The position numbers and the translations under genes are program-made. From Paraphaeosphaeria minitans (taxonomy: Eukaryota; Ascomycota; Dothideomycetes; Pleosporales; Didymosphaeriaceae): DNA of 64,000 bases. The stretch's first letter is position 1. Each line of letters begins with the position of its first letter. The stretch spans positions 62,001-126,000 of the forward strand of contig WJXW01000016.1 in assembly GCA_015832175.1 (NCBI GenBank), written 5' to 3'. Of this stretch, positions 1 to 12,354 are shown piece after piece. A model generated the notes under the pieces. The model made no database searches and had not been told where the DNA came from. It saw only the letters and a list, made by a program, of their open reading frames with translations.

Positions 1-1990
1 AGAGTTCTGCTAGCTAATCTCTAGACATACTATACAGTAGGCCCTAGGGTAGTCTTAAAAGGAAGCTGCTTAGAGTCTATCTTAAGTAGATATAGTAGTC
101 TAACGTGCCCTAGTGTAGTAGGAGGCTAAACGCCTTAGTTTTATTAAAAATAGCGGCGTACTCTACTAGTTCTAGGGGGAGAGTCCTACTATCTTTAGTA
201 AGGCCTAGCCCTACTACGTTATAGGGGAGTAGAAGTCCTACTGTATAAGAAAGCGTTATTGTGAGTATCTAGGTAATATCCTAGAGTAAAGTTAGAAATA
301 CCTCTTCCTAGTCTTTATCTAGAGTATTAAAGGGTATTACGTTGTCCTTCTTATCTACTAGCGTGGCGAGGAGGCCCTGCCTCTTTACTACTTAAGTGTT
401 AAGAGTAATAAAACTCCTAGCTACGCTAATTATAATTTTACTACTATAGATATCTACTACTACCTTAGACTTAGCTAGCTAGGGGGCCCCTAGGATTATA
501 TCCTAGTAGAGGTTAGGGATTATATAAGCGTAAAGGGTCTATTACTACCTAAATATATTATAAGGCACTACTACTATCTCTATAATAAGGATCTATAGTA
601 ATAACCTAGTAGTCTATTCTAGGTCCTAGGCTAGGATTGTAATACACTGTAGTAAGAGTAAATTTACTAGTCTAGAGCTAATTACTACAAAGCATTTATA
701 CCCTATATTAATTAGGGCCTCTACATACTATATACTATTAAGGAAGACGTAGAGGGTAGAGGTAGGCCTATTTATATCTACCCTAGCCTTAGCCACTCTA
801 ACTATCGCAGCTTACCCTAATTATACCTCTATTAATACTATTGCGCTTAGCCCCTACGTTAGCGCTAGACTAAAAGCTATTCTTTTCCTAACTAGATGCT
901 TATCTTATTATGCTAAAGTTAGGTTATAATTATCTAGAGTAAAATTACATTAAGGTAGGCTCTAGCTATATAGTTAGGCTTACTATAGTAAGTGCACACG
1001 CCTACGTTCTAGTGTTACTAAAAGATATATTTAGGTATCTAGTTTAGGCGCTACTTACCTACTTCTTTGCTAGCTTAGGGCTAGGTTAAGGTTAAAGCTG
1101 CTATAGGAGTTATATAGACGTTGCTATTACTATCCTTAGAAGAGGGCTAGCTACCCTTATAGGAGGTAGCTTAAGTAGTAAGCTTATCTTCTAGGGCTTT
1201 TATTTTAAAGTCTACTATAATTTATAAAAACCTAGTAACAGCTGCGTTATAGTCCCCTTTAGGAACGTTATAGTTAAGGGTAACTATATAGATATTACGC
1301 TAGATTACGCGGCGTAACTTATATAGTTTCTTAGTATTACCCTACTAGCTACTACTCGCCTCTACTAAGGTCTATTTAAAGCGAACGTAAAAGTTAGAGA
1401 AACTCTCCCTAAAGTTCTACCTAATTATATTAAAGCGTGCTTTAGCCTTTTACTAGGCGTATTTGTTAGTATATATAAAGGTAAGGTACTATATAAACGT
1501 TTATAGGTTAAACTAGCTATCTACCCCCCTAGTTTAGTAAAAGGCTGCTACTGTGTCCTAAGGACTATTGTCTAGGCAGTCCTATATTAGCGCCTATTTT
1601 TCTTAGGGGGAGCTAATAAACTGCTTATTAGTCTAGAGCTTATAATTTATTATAACCTTCTAGGCCCTAAACTATGTCTTTAGGCCCTTAAACTTAGTTA
1701 GGCTTAGGAGTAGTTTACGCTACAGAATTAGCTAGTTTATACTAGTAAATAGGGATCTGCCCCCTATAGTAGAGGTAAATAGGCCTAGGGTGGTGCTAGT
1801 GTAGGCCTATTAGTATATAAAGAGCTTACACAGCTCTTTATTCTAGAGTTATAGTATTTATATAGTAGAGCGGTCTTTGTCTCTAGCAGTAATTAAGTTC
1901 TGCAGTTATTCTACTAACTTAGCAATATTAGAGGTATCTATTAGTAGATTATTCTAGACTCTATTACGTTTCTCTGTTCCTTTAAACGAC
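1..1990 (-). pseudogene. G2 gag and start of pol, RIP-broken
   Basis: On the minus strand a frame with only Q/W-type stops runs through about 1560-1190. It has the look of a retrotransposon Gag: aromatic and basic residues followed by a run like FSNFYVRFK and later KLYKLRRVI. From about 1075 to 1 the frame covers the protease and pre-RT part that is also seen at 34536-35605. Gag would package the element RNA in cytoplasmic particles. No zinc knuckle was identified with certainty. Several in-frame stops make it non-functional. Limits are approximate. Confidence 0.6.
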
Positions 1991-2016
1991 TCTTTTCTAG
2001 AAGACCTAGAATTTAA

Positions 2017-2208
2017 TATTATAGGCTAGCTTTAGAGAATAAACAGAACTGTAAGTGCTAAATATAAAGAATAAATCCTAGGTATTAAGTCTCTATAGGG
2101 GGGTGTGCTGCTTATAAGAAGAGTTTTCCTTAGTAGGTCCACTTCTTTAGGGTAGTTCCTTTCCTTAAGATCCTTCTAAAGGCTAGGGCATAGCCCCAGC
2201 CTATTATA
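2017..2208 (-). repeat. G2 5' LTR (about 192 bp)
   Basis: It matches the LTRs at 40397-40589 (reverse complement) and 54484-54676 over its whole length. The ends are short inverted repeats (TATTATAGGCTAG at left, CCTATTATA at right), consistent with TG..CA termini altered by RIP. The base after 2208 begins helicase-relic sequence, so this is the insertion border. The other target duplication is outside the window. Confidence 0.85.
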
Positions 2209-5200
2209 AGAGGCGCTACTAAGGACAAAGTAAAAGAAGAGTAATATCTTAGTCTACTTATAGAAGTAATAGGTCTCTATAGGCCTAGCTAGTCCTACTA
2301 CTAGAGTAGGCTAGAACGTGTCTCTAAATAAAACGTAGAAGGCGTTTAGCTATAACTAGATAAAGAAGTAGAAGGTAGCGCGCTTAGTAGTCTTACTAGT
2401 TTTATTCTAAAGTATAGTAAATACTTTACTCTTAGAGTAGGTATAGTACTTAAATAGCGTATATAGTGTTATAAAAATAGCATATATAAGTAGAGCTAGG
2501 TTAGCTACTAGCGCGTTTATAGTACCTTAGAGTAACCCTATATTCTCTACTACTATAATATAGCCGCTTACATACTACTCTATTAGGTTATAGAACTGCG
2601 AGTACTTCCTAGGGTTTAGGTTAGTAATAGGGTAGAGCTGCCCGCCTTCTATAGGTATACTAGTAAGGTGTAGTATTTACTATCCTTCTATAATACTAAC
2701 CTACTTAAGCTAATTATTACTAAGGCTTTTACTATGCTAGTTAAACATAGTGCGTAGGAGGTACTTAATAGATAGGTTTTCTAAAATAGTATTATTATTC
2801 TTATTCTTACTAGCAGAGGCACCGCTAATATTAGGTATATAATTAGGGCTAGTGTTAATATTATACGCCTAGTGTAAAGTAAGTAATTCTTTTTACTAGA
2901 CCTTCTTCTCTATCTCCCGCATGTGCTGGCGAATAATAATAGAGTAAGGGATAGTTATACTAGTAGATTAGATACTAAGTACAGTGTACTAAGCCATTAG
3001 CTAGTTATACGCTTATAGGCATAGGTTGTCTAACTACGCGTTAATAGGTAACGTAACCTAAAACTAACTAGCGTTACTGCTACACGCGAATAGCTTATAG
3101 TAGTAGAGAATAATAGCTAAGATTAACCTTAATTTACCTATACCACTAGGGCCCTAAATAAGGCTAACGCCAGCGCGTAAGTGCTTAAGGAAAAAGAAAA
3201 AACCTTACTACTTACTCTTTAGCCTAGTAAGCTTAGTGGCCTTAGTAATAGTAGCTTACATAGTATTAAGTCTAAACGCTAAAATATGCTACTTAAAGTA
3301 GCTATAATTAGGGAGATTAAGCATATTATTATTAAGTAACAAGTTAAGCTTTAGTTTATACTTATTCTACTACTAGAATAGTATGCGCAGCGTGTTAATT
3401 TCCTATTTAATCTAGTTCTAGGGTTGCTTAACGTAAATATAGACTTTAATACCTAGGTAATTATCTAGCGCAGCCTATAGCTAGTTAATATTATTAAAGT
3501 TATTAGCCTTAACAATGTGGTCCTTAGAGAACTTAGGGTCCTACTAGAAACTAGACCTACTATTATAGGGTCGCTAAATAAAAGCAGAGTGCTTAAGGCT
3601 ATTAGTAATACCTAATAGTAGTACTACGCGCCCTCTCTATACTATACTATTACTTATGTTATCGCTAAGGAACTAGATGTTAAATAGGACGTTAACGCAA
3701 AGGTTTATATTTTTGTCTATTATAATAAGTGTAAAGTAGGCGCGCTAGTCCAGGTTACTGCCTATCTTAACTAGGCGCACCTTTATAGGCACGAATATAG
3801 TATTAGGAATAGCTTTATACTCTGTAATAGCTAAATAGAAATATACTATAAAATACTCCTTATAATAGTTAAACTACTTACGTGCTAGAATAGAGTACTT
3901 AGGTTACTTATTTAGTAGAAGCTGCATTCCTAGCTAGATATTAATAGCCTAGCGCAGATACTAGGTAGCTATAGTGTTAACTTTTACCTATATTTAGATT
4001 AATTTAGAAACCTTATTTATAGTATTCTTAAACTATAAGCTAGCCGTAGTATAGAAGTAAACCTACACATAGTAGTATCCCTACAGCGCGTCTTAAAGCG
4101 CGTATATTATAGCTATATATAGGCTATAAGTGCTATTAGAGAATAGCGTAAGCCCTAAAAGATCTTAGGGCTATCTATCTAAGCTAGTATTTACCTTAAT
4201 CTCCTAAAATACGTAGAGTAAATAGGCTATAGCGCTATCTCTAGAGATAAGCTGCATTAGCTTTTCACAGCTATAGGCACTAAAATAGTTAAGATTACGC
4301 TAGTTAGATTCTATAGGCAAATTAACTAATATTTTATAAGTCTTAATTAGGCTAATAGCGTTAAAGGTAAAGGTCTAAAGAATAGCTTTCTTAGTAAACT
4401 AGCTACTTACTATATTTTTACTTATACATAAGACTAATAGGCGCAGCTAGACAGATAATAAATAGTACTCTATAGTTGTAGTATATAGCTTAACTTCTAT
4501 CTTATCTAATTCTAGGGCCTTAAACTAACTAAGAGGTAGACTATAATCTTCTACTAGTTCTAAGTTAGTAGAAGCTTCGCTAGCTATAGGCGTAATAGTA
4601 GTGTTAGTAAAGACACCTAATACTTTAGTAGGTGTAGCTATAAAACCTATAAGTATAGCCTTATCTTTAGTAGAGGCTACGCTTTTAGTAAAGGTAGCTA
4701 TAACTTAACTAGCTTAAGTAGGTGTAGGTACGTAGTTAATTACGTAGTAGTTAGCAGTAGTATAGCCCTTTATTAGGTAGTAAGAGTAAATATTCTAATA
4801 GTCTTTACGCTTATATCCTGTGTTACTATAGGTATAGTAGGTGTTTTAAAGTTAGTAACCTAACACTAAATAGCCAGGATTACTACACTTATAGTAGAGT
4901 TAGCTAGGGCATCTAGCTTAAAGGTAGTCTAGCTATCTATACTTATTATAAAGCTATTAAGACGTTACCTAGCCATTACTAGCCTAGTTATCTAACGTAA
5001 TAGACAGCTACTCTTTTATAAAAATATAGCCTATAGAAATACACCTAGGACCTAGATTCGCAGCATCCTTATATATAATATTAAAGACTACAACGCCTTT
5101 AAAAAACTTAGGCTTAGGCTTTAGGTAGCTAGTGTTATAAGTAGTAAAGTGCTTTACCTAGGCGTCTATAATAATAGCTAGACTAGATATAGTAGTTAGC

Positions 5201-5440
5201 ACTAAAACTAGGCATACTTATATATAGAAAATATACCTTAATATAAGTATCTGTAAGATAGTTTCTAATATTTATAGGCGTAGGCGGAAGCGTTTAAGAA
5301 AGGTGCTAATAAAAGTATACTTACGTATAGAGGCGCGCGTTAGCGTTAATAAGATAATAGTAAGTAGGGTAATAGTAACTACTTAACGCACCTAACTTAA
5401 CACAGCAGTATAGTACAAGAGTAGTAGAAGAAATAAGAGT
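2209..5440 (-). pseudogene. UPF1/NAM7-like superfamily 1 helicase with CCHC zinc knuckles, RIP-degraded and truncated
   Basis: A minus-strand frame runs for about 3.2 kb with few stops other than TAG/TAA. From the N-terminal side it shows two CCHC zinc knuckles (about 4915-4800; core CSNPG(Y/H)L and a second CNTGYKRKD-like knuckle), a long linker, then a Walker A motif (GPSGIGK, about 3160-3133). Next comes the LPINAQLDNL motif that follows it in SF1 AAA_11 helicases, then a Walker B/motif III region (about 2400-2300; a Thr/Lys-rich stretch, then RDTFQPTLVV, in place of GDxxQLPP). The frame ends abruptly at 2209, where the G2 element is inserted, so the second helicase domain is lost or lies left of the window. 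Known relatives unwind RNA or DNA using ATP; this copy cannot. The true N-terminus is uncertain. It is divergent from the SNF2 relic at 6180. Confidence 0.75.
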
Positions 5441-6179
5441 TAAGAGGGCTAGATACTAGGTAAAGTTAGAAGTAGAAGAAAAAAAGTAAGGAACTACTTA
5501 AGTAACTATAGTAAGAGGAGTAAGTAATAGTAAAGGTTTTATTTAGTCTAGGCAAGCTGTAATAAGAAAGTACGCAATTAGCTGTTTGCCCTACTTATTA
5601 TAGTTTATAAGGTAAAGCTATAAGCGCATATATAAGGCGTATTAAAGACGCTCCTATGCGCGATAGACTTAATAACAGCTTAACGCTCTACGCGCGAGCC
5701 TAGCAATAAGGTAAGTTTCTACTTAGTAGGATATATTATCTACTATCTATAGTACGCTAACAGATTATAGCTAGGACATTAGTTCGCCTAGCTAGACTAG
5801 GTAGTCCCCTTCTCTTCTACTCCTCCGTGCAATAATACAATCCCTACTAGTCTCCCTAGTCTTAACTGGACTTCTTATTACGCTTCTAGGTAGTCCCTTT
5901 ATACCTTCTTATTATAATAGTTGCGGCCTACACGCATTCTTATTACTAACGTAGTTTACTATTTACATTTACCTAGGTAATAATAAACACGTAATCTTTC
6001 TGTTTACTACTACTTAATATTAATTTATAACCTTAACTCTACACCCTTTAAGTCTTCGCAAATTAACACAAACTTATAACTATACCTATTCTACTCCTAG
6101 CGTACGCCTATAACTAATAAACCTTTTTTACCTAGCGTAGGATAGTGCGTACACTAGATCTACAATAGCTCTACTATAG
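5441..6179. promoter_or_regulatory. Divergent intergenic region between the SF1 and SNF2 helicase relics
   Basis: About 740 bp with no frame I trust. It lies between two relics transcribed away from each other, so it should once have held both promoters. Pyrimidine-rich stretches occur at about 5810-5900. No specific promoter element can be named. It contains the 3'-most plausible N-terminal codons of both neighbours, so its limits are soft. Confidence 0.4.
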
Positions 6180-9100
6180 TTATCCTTAAAGGCGTTAAAA
6201 TCTATAGTAATATTCTTACTTAGTAATAATAAATATATAGAAGCGTTTAGCCTAGACCTAATAGGCTTTAGCCGCATTAAAGAGTAGTTAAAAATGATAT
6301 TACTAATTATAAACCTAAAAAACTAATATTACAAAGGCAACTACCTTGTCCTAAAGAAGTTACACATGGCGTAGATTGTTAAGAAGATTCCTAAGCTAGA
6401 TATTAACATTACTAACAAATTATAGAAGGCGAGCGCCCTCTACGTAATACTAAACAGGTATAGTAGGCATTAATTAAAGGATAAAGCGCCAGCACATAAG
6501 TCTAAGCTATTACCTACGCTAGCACGTAAGCCTAAGCCATCGCTAATGCTAGATATTAATGCTAAGTTATTAGGAACCACTATCTACAATATAATTAAAA
6601 ACTAGAATATACAGCATCTTACTTCTTCCTTTAAATAATCTATATTAGTATAAGGCTAGGGACTTATTACTTACTTACCTAAGCCGCATTAAGACTATAT
6701 TAATCTCCGCTTTATAGAATACTTAGTAATAGGCGATAAGACTATACTTGGCAAAGTAAACACCTCTACTATATATAATAGTTCTAAACGTGTTTAGTAG
6801 GATAACTTCCTAGACAAGGTAATAGATCTTTTTAAGTTGGCCTAGTTAGGTGTTGTGTACCTACTAGATCGTGTTAAAGGCCACATATAGATTAGAACAC
6901 GTATAGGCCTATAGACTATACTCTAGGATATTATATCTAATAGAATATACACTACTATTATTACAACTACTTCCTGCCTAGCCTTAAGTTATAGTTATGC
7001 TAATAGTAGTAGATTAGAACAATATAAATATCTAGCTAGACGCTATAGAAGTAAATCCTAATATAGTAAATGCTGTAGAATTAGTAGCAGTAATAATAAG
7101 GATAATATAAGTAAGCTTAGCCCTAAGCGTAAAAATACTAATAACAACGTTAGAGGAGTAAGGTCCTAGGCGCCTATCTAAAGTAACAGTAATACGCTCT
7201 TACCTGCTACTACTATTAGTAGACTAAGCACTACTACGCCTGTCTAGAGTAATAGTAATACACTCCTACCTACTACTACTATTAGTAGACCAAGCACTAC
7301 TAGCGCTATATAGGGTAAGAGTAAAAATAAACACCCTCCTTACGTATATACTAGCAATAACAAATCTGCCACTAAAAGCTAGATCGCCTAGCCTAGCCAC
7401 GTTAGTGTCCACAGGTAGACCACTAAGTAGGACTAGGGTAATAGAGTCCTACCTTTGTTTTGTATAATTAGTCCTGCGAAGACGCTTATTAAAATTAATA
7501 ATTATAATAATAACAAAAGTAACAATAATAACAAAAGCAATAATAACTACAAAAGTAACAACATTAATAATAATAATAATAGCAATAAGGAATATAATCT
7601 ATAGCTTAAGAATAGTTAAGATGTATAGCCTATTAATCTATAGCTAGACAAGTTAATAAAGGTTAAATGCACACATATAAGTGCTAGAGCCTTAAGCTAG
7701 GTAGTAAAAGTAATCCCTTAGCTAAATTAGAATGCGATAATATAGACTAAAGGCATCCTATTCTAATGTTAGGGGCTAAAAGATGGCATCTATATTAAGC
7801 CCTACTAGATTATATTAGTTATAGAGGGCTTCCTAATAGAGCGCACGATTACAAGTAGTAGCATTCTAGGTAATAAGTAGGGCGTGGGTAAAACGATCTA
7901 GCTCTTACTTAAAGTGATTATAACTAGGCACTATAAGGCGAACTACGTAGAGGTTTAGGTAGTATAGAAGTAAGGAAATATAATAAAGCACTTACTATAG
8001 AATGCGATTAATAGCAATTGCCCCTCCTATTCTTATAACCTTATTACCTACTAGTGCTTACTATCTAATTATAAGAAACTCTTCCTTAACTAAAAGCCTA
8101 AGTCTAGCAGCACTTTTATTATTACCCTATATACTACTCTAACTAGTTTCTAAGACAATATGTAGAAGATACTTAAAAGTAGTACCTTTTTTAAAATATA
8201 CCCTAGTTTTTGCTTTGCCTTTAAAGAGGGTAAGAACTAGAGTGCTTTATAGAATTACCTACCTTTCTCTATAATAGAGGTTGCCAAATATAGTAAGAGG
8301 GTTAACATTAAGGACATAAGTTCTAATTAGGGCATTGTTAATAGTAATAGAACGTAAAAAGACAAATAGGGAAATGTTCTACCTATAGAGTAGAGCTCCT
8401 AGATTAATACGTTTATATTAAACAGTTTAGACGTTCTTTCCTCTCACCTATATATACCAACTAAGGCTTTGGATCTTATTATTCTATTAACTCCTTACTA
8501 TATTAGAAACGTCTTTAATAAGTTTAAGTTTAGCCTTATTACAATAAGGAAGAAGCGTAGCACAGATAGGAAGTTTTAAAGGACTTTAATAACCTATATA
8601 CGTAAAGTAGATCTCCTAGTAGTTAAGTGCGTGTTATATAATAAGTGCCACTAAGCTGTAAACAGGTCTAAAATGTAGACTATAATAGAATACGCCTACA
8701 CATCCCTCTAGAACGCCTATTAATACTACCTAATTTTCTAGGGCGTATCCAGTACGCTAGAGGGGAACAACCTAGTTAATAGTTACATTTTCTATACTAC
8801 TGCGCTCTAACAGCTATTCTAGGCTACTACTATAAATACCTTTAAAGGGCTTTAGCGTCTTTATAGCAGTAATAAGATAAATAACTTTAATAACCTATAC
8901 TGCTATATAACTAAAAGTATTAGCGTATCTAGTATAACTAATAAGTCCTTTTGCAAGACAGTATTCTATAAGAACTTTAATAATATAGTATAAGAAGCTG
9001 CGCCATTATTTATTATAGCCTAGACGCTAAACACGTAGTAGTTTAATAACTATATTATTATTCCTATAACTAGTAAGCTAGTAAGGCGCTTTGTATATAT

Positions 9101-10112
9101 AAAACCTAATAAAAAAGAGGAGAAGTAGATCTAAGACGTAGAAGATAAGCTATAGGTAGAAATAAACTATAAGTATAATAAAGCCCTAATAAAGTGGTAG
9201 GAGCGCAGAGCACCTCTAAGCTAGAAGCCTAAAAAAAAGTTAGCTAATAAGGCACATAGATATATAATAGCCCTAGCTATAGTAAGCATGGCGCTAGTTA
9301 TATAGGCTTTTAATAAGTAGAAGAAGTAAGACAATAAAACTAGGGAGTTTACTAAGAATTACGCTCTACTCTAGTATCTAGAATTTCCACGCAACACTAC
9401 TACCTAGAGTTATCTAGTAATAAGGTTATAGATGTCTACGTTATGCGCAAAGTAGTTAACGCTAAAGGGGATACTAGACCCTATCTAAGAAACGCTACGT
9501 AAGGATAAATAGACGCGCTAAAAGGTAGTAATTAGGATAGTATAGCCTAACTATGCCAGAATCCTAATCGCCATGCTATACTACACCTATAGGGATAGAA
9601 ATGTCCTTAATTAAACTATAAGTATAAAAGCTAAAGACTATAAAACTAACTTACATAAGTTTATAAATGTAAATAAAATTAATAAGGCGTAAATTATAGT
9701 AGTAACACTATAGACAGCTAGCGTGGGATTAAATCTACAGTATATAAATATAGTAATACTATTTAAGCCTTATATAAATCTATTAATAACAGCCTAGTTC
9801 TTCTTATAGGTTTACTATTATGGCTAAACTAAATTAAAGTGCTACGCAATCACGCTTATTAACAACACGTTTTATATTAAGAAGTAGAAGGCGAAGTAGA
9901 TGTAGATAGCTACTAACCTTAGGAATATAATAGAGGAGGGCGTAGATCTGTAGGATAGGACGTATAACGTAGACAAGGAAATCTAGCGGCGACGTAATAG
10001 TAGTTAGAAGGACTAGTTTAAGCGAATTGAGGTTAAAATACCTAAGGTACCTATAATAGGTTAAACGTTAACACGCTAGGCTATAAGTAGAATTTCTAAT
10101 TAGGACAACTAA
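6180..10112 (+). pseudogene. SNF2-family (SF2) helicase, RIP-degraded
   Basis: A single reading-frame phase persists from about 6200 to 10112 (about 1300 codons), interrupted only by TAG/TAA of the RIP type, which shows a real former gene. The N-terminal third is basic and low in complexity, with a 66-bp tandem repeat (7182-7313) and an Asn-rich tract (about 7495-7590). Motif I reads LGNKxGVGKTI (about 7869-7902). The C-terminal helicase domain reads TLQTASVGLNLQYINIVILF (about 9700-9760), followed by YGQTK in the position of the RIGQTK motif VI (about 9810-9835). This order and spacing fit SNF2 chromatin-remodelling or Rad5/Rad16-like ATPases, which move along DNA and displace histones. I see no RING or bromodomain. 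An in-frame ATG sits at 6294, but coding-like sequence extends upstream of it. Stop chosen at 10110-10112. Confidence 0.75.
7182..7313 (+). repeat. 66-bp tandem repeat, two units, inside the SNF2 relic
   Basis: Two units begin at 7182 and 7248. Both encode a Ser/Thr-rich segment of the form SNSNTLLP(A/T)TTISR. The unit length is a multiple of three, so the repeat kept the frame, as expected for a disordered linker. Confidence 0.75.
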
Positions 10113-11089
10113 AGCAGTTTATAAATAAAAAGTTACCCTTCCTAATATATGTGCAGCTGTTTATAGTATTACTACTATAACTATAAATAATTCTAATACT
10201 ACTCTTTCTAGAGCAAGTAAGGGTTACAAGCCTATAAGCACACTTTCCACCTTTATTCCTTTTACTACTAGGATGCTTTCCCTTAACCTATCTAAATAAG
10301 AGTCTTCCTTTATATGCGATTTAGCGCTACTTAACGTTAATTTACACTATTTCCTATTAGTTCGTATTTATTTACATATTCTTAGTTAGTTTTAGTGCAC
10401 TAATAACCCTATAATTAATGCTAGCCTCTACTACACTAGTAAGTAGTAAGCCAGCTTTAAATTAATACGCGTAACACTATATCTTAGAAATACGCCCTTA
10501 GCTTTACGTTAATAGATTACCTTGCCCTTCTAGACTAAGTATAATCTTAATAATAGTAGGGTCCTAATCGCGCCTTAGTTATTTTCTAATTTAATCTAGA
10601 CTTCGCTAAGCTTATAACTTATAATTTTCCTATAGGTAACTAGGGATGCGTTCGTTAATAGGTCTCCCTAAAGCTAACCTATTACTAAACTATTATAAAC
10701 AGCCGCTACTTAGTATTAGTTTACACTACTTTCTATTAACTCGCGTTAGTGTCTACTTACCCTAGCTTAGAGGTGCTATCCTTATATATAATCTAAAACT
10801 TAACCTCTATATAAAAAATTGCTCTTATAATTCTAGCTTATAATAAGGTGTACTTATAGTACTATAGCGTTCCTATAAAGCTTAATAATATTAGGTGCTA
10901 ACTACTTAGTATATAACTGCCCACAACTCCTATAGCTGTTGTTAATAATAATACTTAGAACGCTACCTACGCTAGTAGATATAATTTTTAAAACACTATT
11001 TATGTATAGTAGTTATTACTATAACTTTTTAATATATAGTATTACGTCTAGCTTTTAAATTTTAAAAATAGCTATATTATAGTAGTTTA
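10113..11089. other. Non-coding stretch with degenerate TTAGCGTTAATTT-type repeats
   Basis: No convincing frame on either strand. It carries the leftmost members (about 10330 and 10700) of the degenerate repeat family described at 12880-15130: a motif like TTTACACTA(C)TTTCCTATTA followed by TTCGCGTTAATT. The rest is A/T-rich sequence with typical RIP composition. Confidence 0.45.
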
Positions 11090-12354
11090 TCTACTTACTG
11101 CGTATGCTAGGTTAGGACTTTATATAAGGTTATATATTATACTACTACTCTATCTACTACTTTTTTATAGTCTAGCGCTACGTATATACCTCTCTTGCCT
11201 TGCGCTTATTACGCTTATGCGCCGCTACCTTCTCCTCTAGCGTGAATCTAGGGCGCCCCCCTTTACCTACACAGCTACTAGGTGTGTATCTAGACAGGCC
11301 CTACGCTTTGCGTGAGGGCGTCGTTACTAGAGCCTTATACTAATCTATAATACTATAATTCTTACTACTTAGCTAATATCTTATATATTAGAAACTAAGC
11401 TTTTGCAAGTACGCTGCACAGAAATCTACATAGTATACTTTATAAGGTCTAATAGCGTCTATAATAGTGCTTCCTACGCAATAATTATATACTATTAGAT
11501 CTTTTATATTCTTTATATCTTTATCCTATATACTAATAATAAGCTCTGCGTAAGCATAACATATATAAGACTCTAGCAGCATATACTACTAGTTAGAAGT
11601 ATAGTAGATATTACCCTTAGTAAGAGTACTAGCTAGAGCTAATATATCTACCTTTTAACACTTACGCAATAACAGCTCTATATATATATCTACTCTAATA
11701 AGAGAATAAGTCTATAGACTAGCGTTTTTCTTTTTTTCTTTTTCTTTTTCTCTTTTTTCTTCTTTAACCTCCTCTTCTCTTTTTCTTTTTTTCTCCTCTT
11801 CTACTACCTTAGCGGCGGCGGCGGCGGTAGTAGTGTAAATAGGTAAAATAGCCCTATTATTACTCTTACTTTAGTCTTTAGCGTCTATGCGTATAATAGG
11901 CATAAAGCCTTCTACTAAAGAATTATTAGGTATATTAGTCTTACTAGTGTAGTAAGACCTATATAAGTATAGAAGGTGCTTTTTAACCTTAAAAACTATA
12001 GGTATTAGCTATTATAATATTACTCTAGACTCCTTAGCTTCCTTAAAAACATCTCTTATTATAGAACTCTAGAGCTAGAGCTTAGGGCTAGAGAAGGTAG
12101 AGAAGTTAAACTTATTATTATTACTATAGGGTAGGGAGATAATAAAAAGCTGTACGCCCTCTTCTTCTATAGTAGGCAGAAGGCGCGAAATTATTAATAG
12201 GTAGTAGGTAAGGCGTAAGGGGACTTTGTTAAAAACATTAACTATATGCTACATATAGCGCGTTATTATAGTTACTATAAGGTGTAGATATAATATAATA
12301 CTTACTAAACTAGTTTAAGGCATCTCTAACATTATAAATATTATAAAAGGGCAT
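11090..12354 (-). pseudogene. Unrecognised protein relic with Glu/Lys-rich central segment
   Basis: The minus strand begins with ATG at 12354 (MPFYNIYNVRDALNQFSK-like), shifts frame near 12240 (a decayed intron or an indel), then reads continuously to about 11090. Visible parts in order: an N-terminal hydrophobic/aromatic region, a poly-Ala run encoded by the GCG/GCC microsatellite at 11812-11827, a highly charged Glu/Lys coiled-coil-like segment (11800-11700), and a Tyr/Cys-rich region (YNYCVGSTIIDAIRPYK, about 11460). The C-terminal basic tail contains GRPRFTLEEK (about 11240). In-frame stops are TAG at Q/W positions. I do not recognise the family. The GRPR-type tail could be a DNA-binding AT-hook-like stretch, but that is only a guess. 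Confidence 0.5.
11812..11827. repeat. GCG trinucleotide microsatellite
   Basis: Five tandem GCG triplets and a partial unit. On the minus strand they encode a short poly-Ala run within the relic at 11090-12354. It stands out because the surroundings are TA-rich. RIP would not attack it, since it has no CA or TG. Confidence 0.8.

Larger units (their letters stand above)
1..2208 (-). mobile_element. G2 chromovirus copy 1, 5' part (Ty3/gypsy LTR retrotransposon, truncated by window edge)
   Basis: Positions 1 to about 1075 are the reverse complement of about 34536-35605 in the plus-strand G2 copy, and 1075-2016 adds the gag region missing there. The element reads right to left, starting from its 5' LTR at 2017-2208. 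The rest of pol and the 3' LTR lie outside the window. It interrupts the SF1 helicase relic that begins at 2209. TAG/TAA replace CAG/CAA/TGG codons throughout, as expected from RIP. Family assignment rests on the reverse transcriptase, integrase and chromodomain seen in copy 2. Confidence 0.85.
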
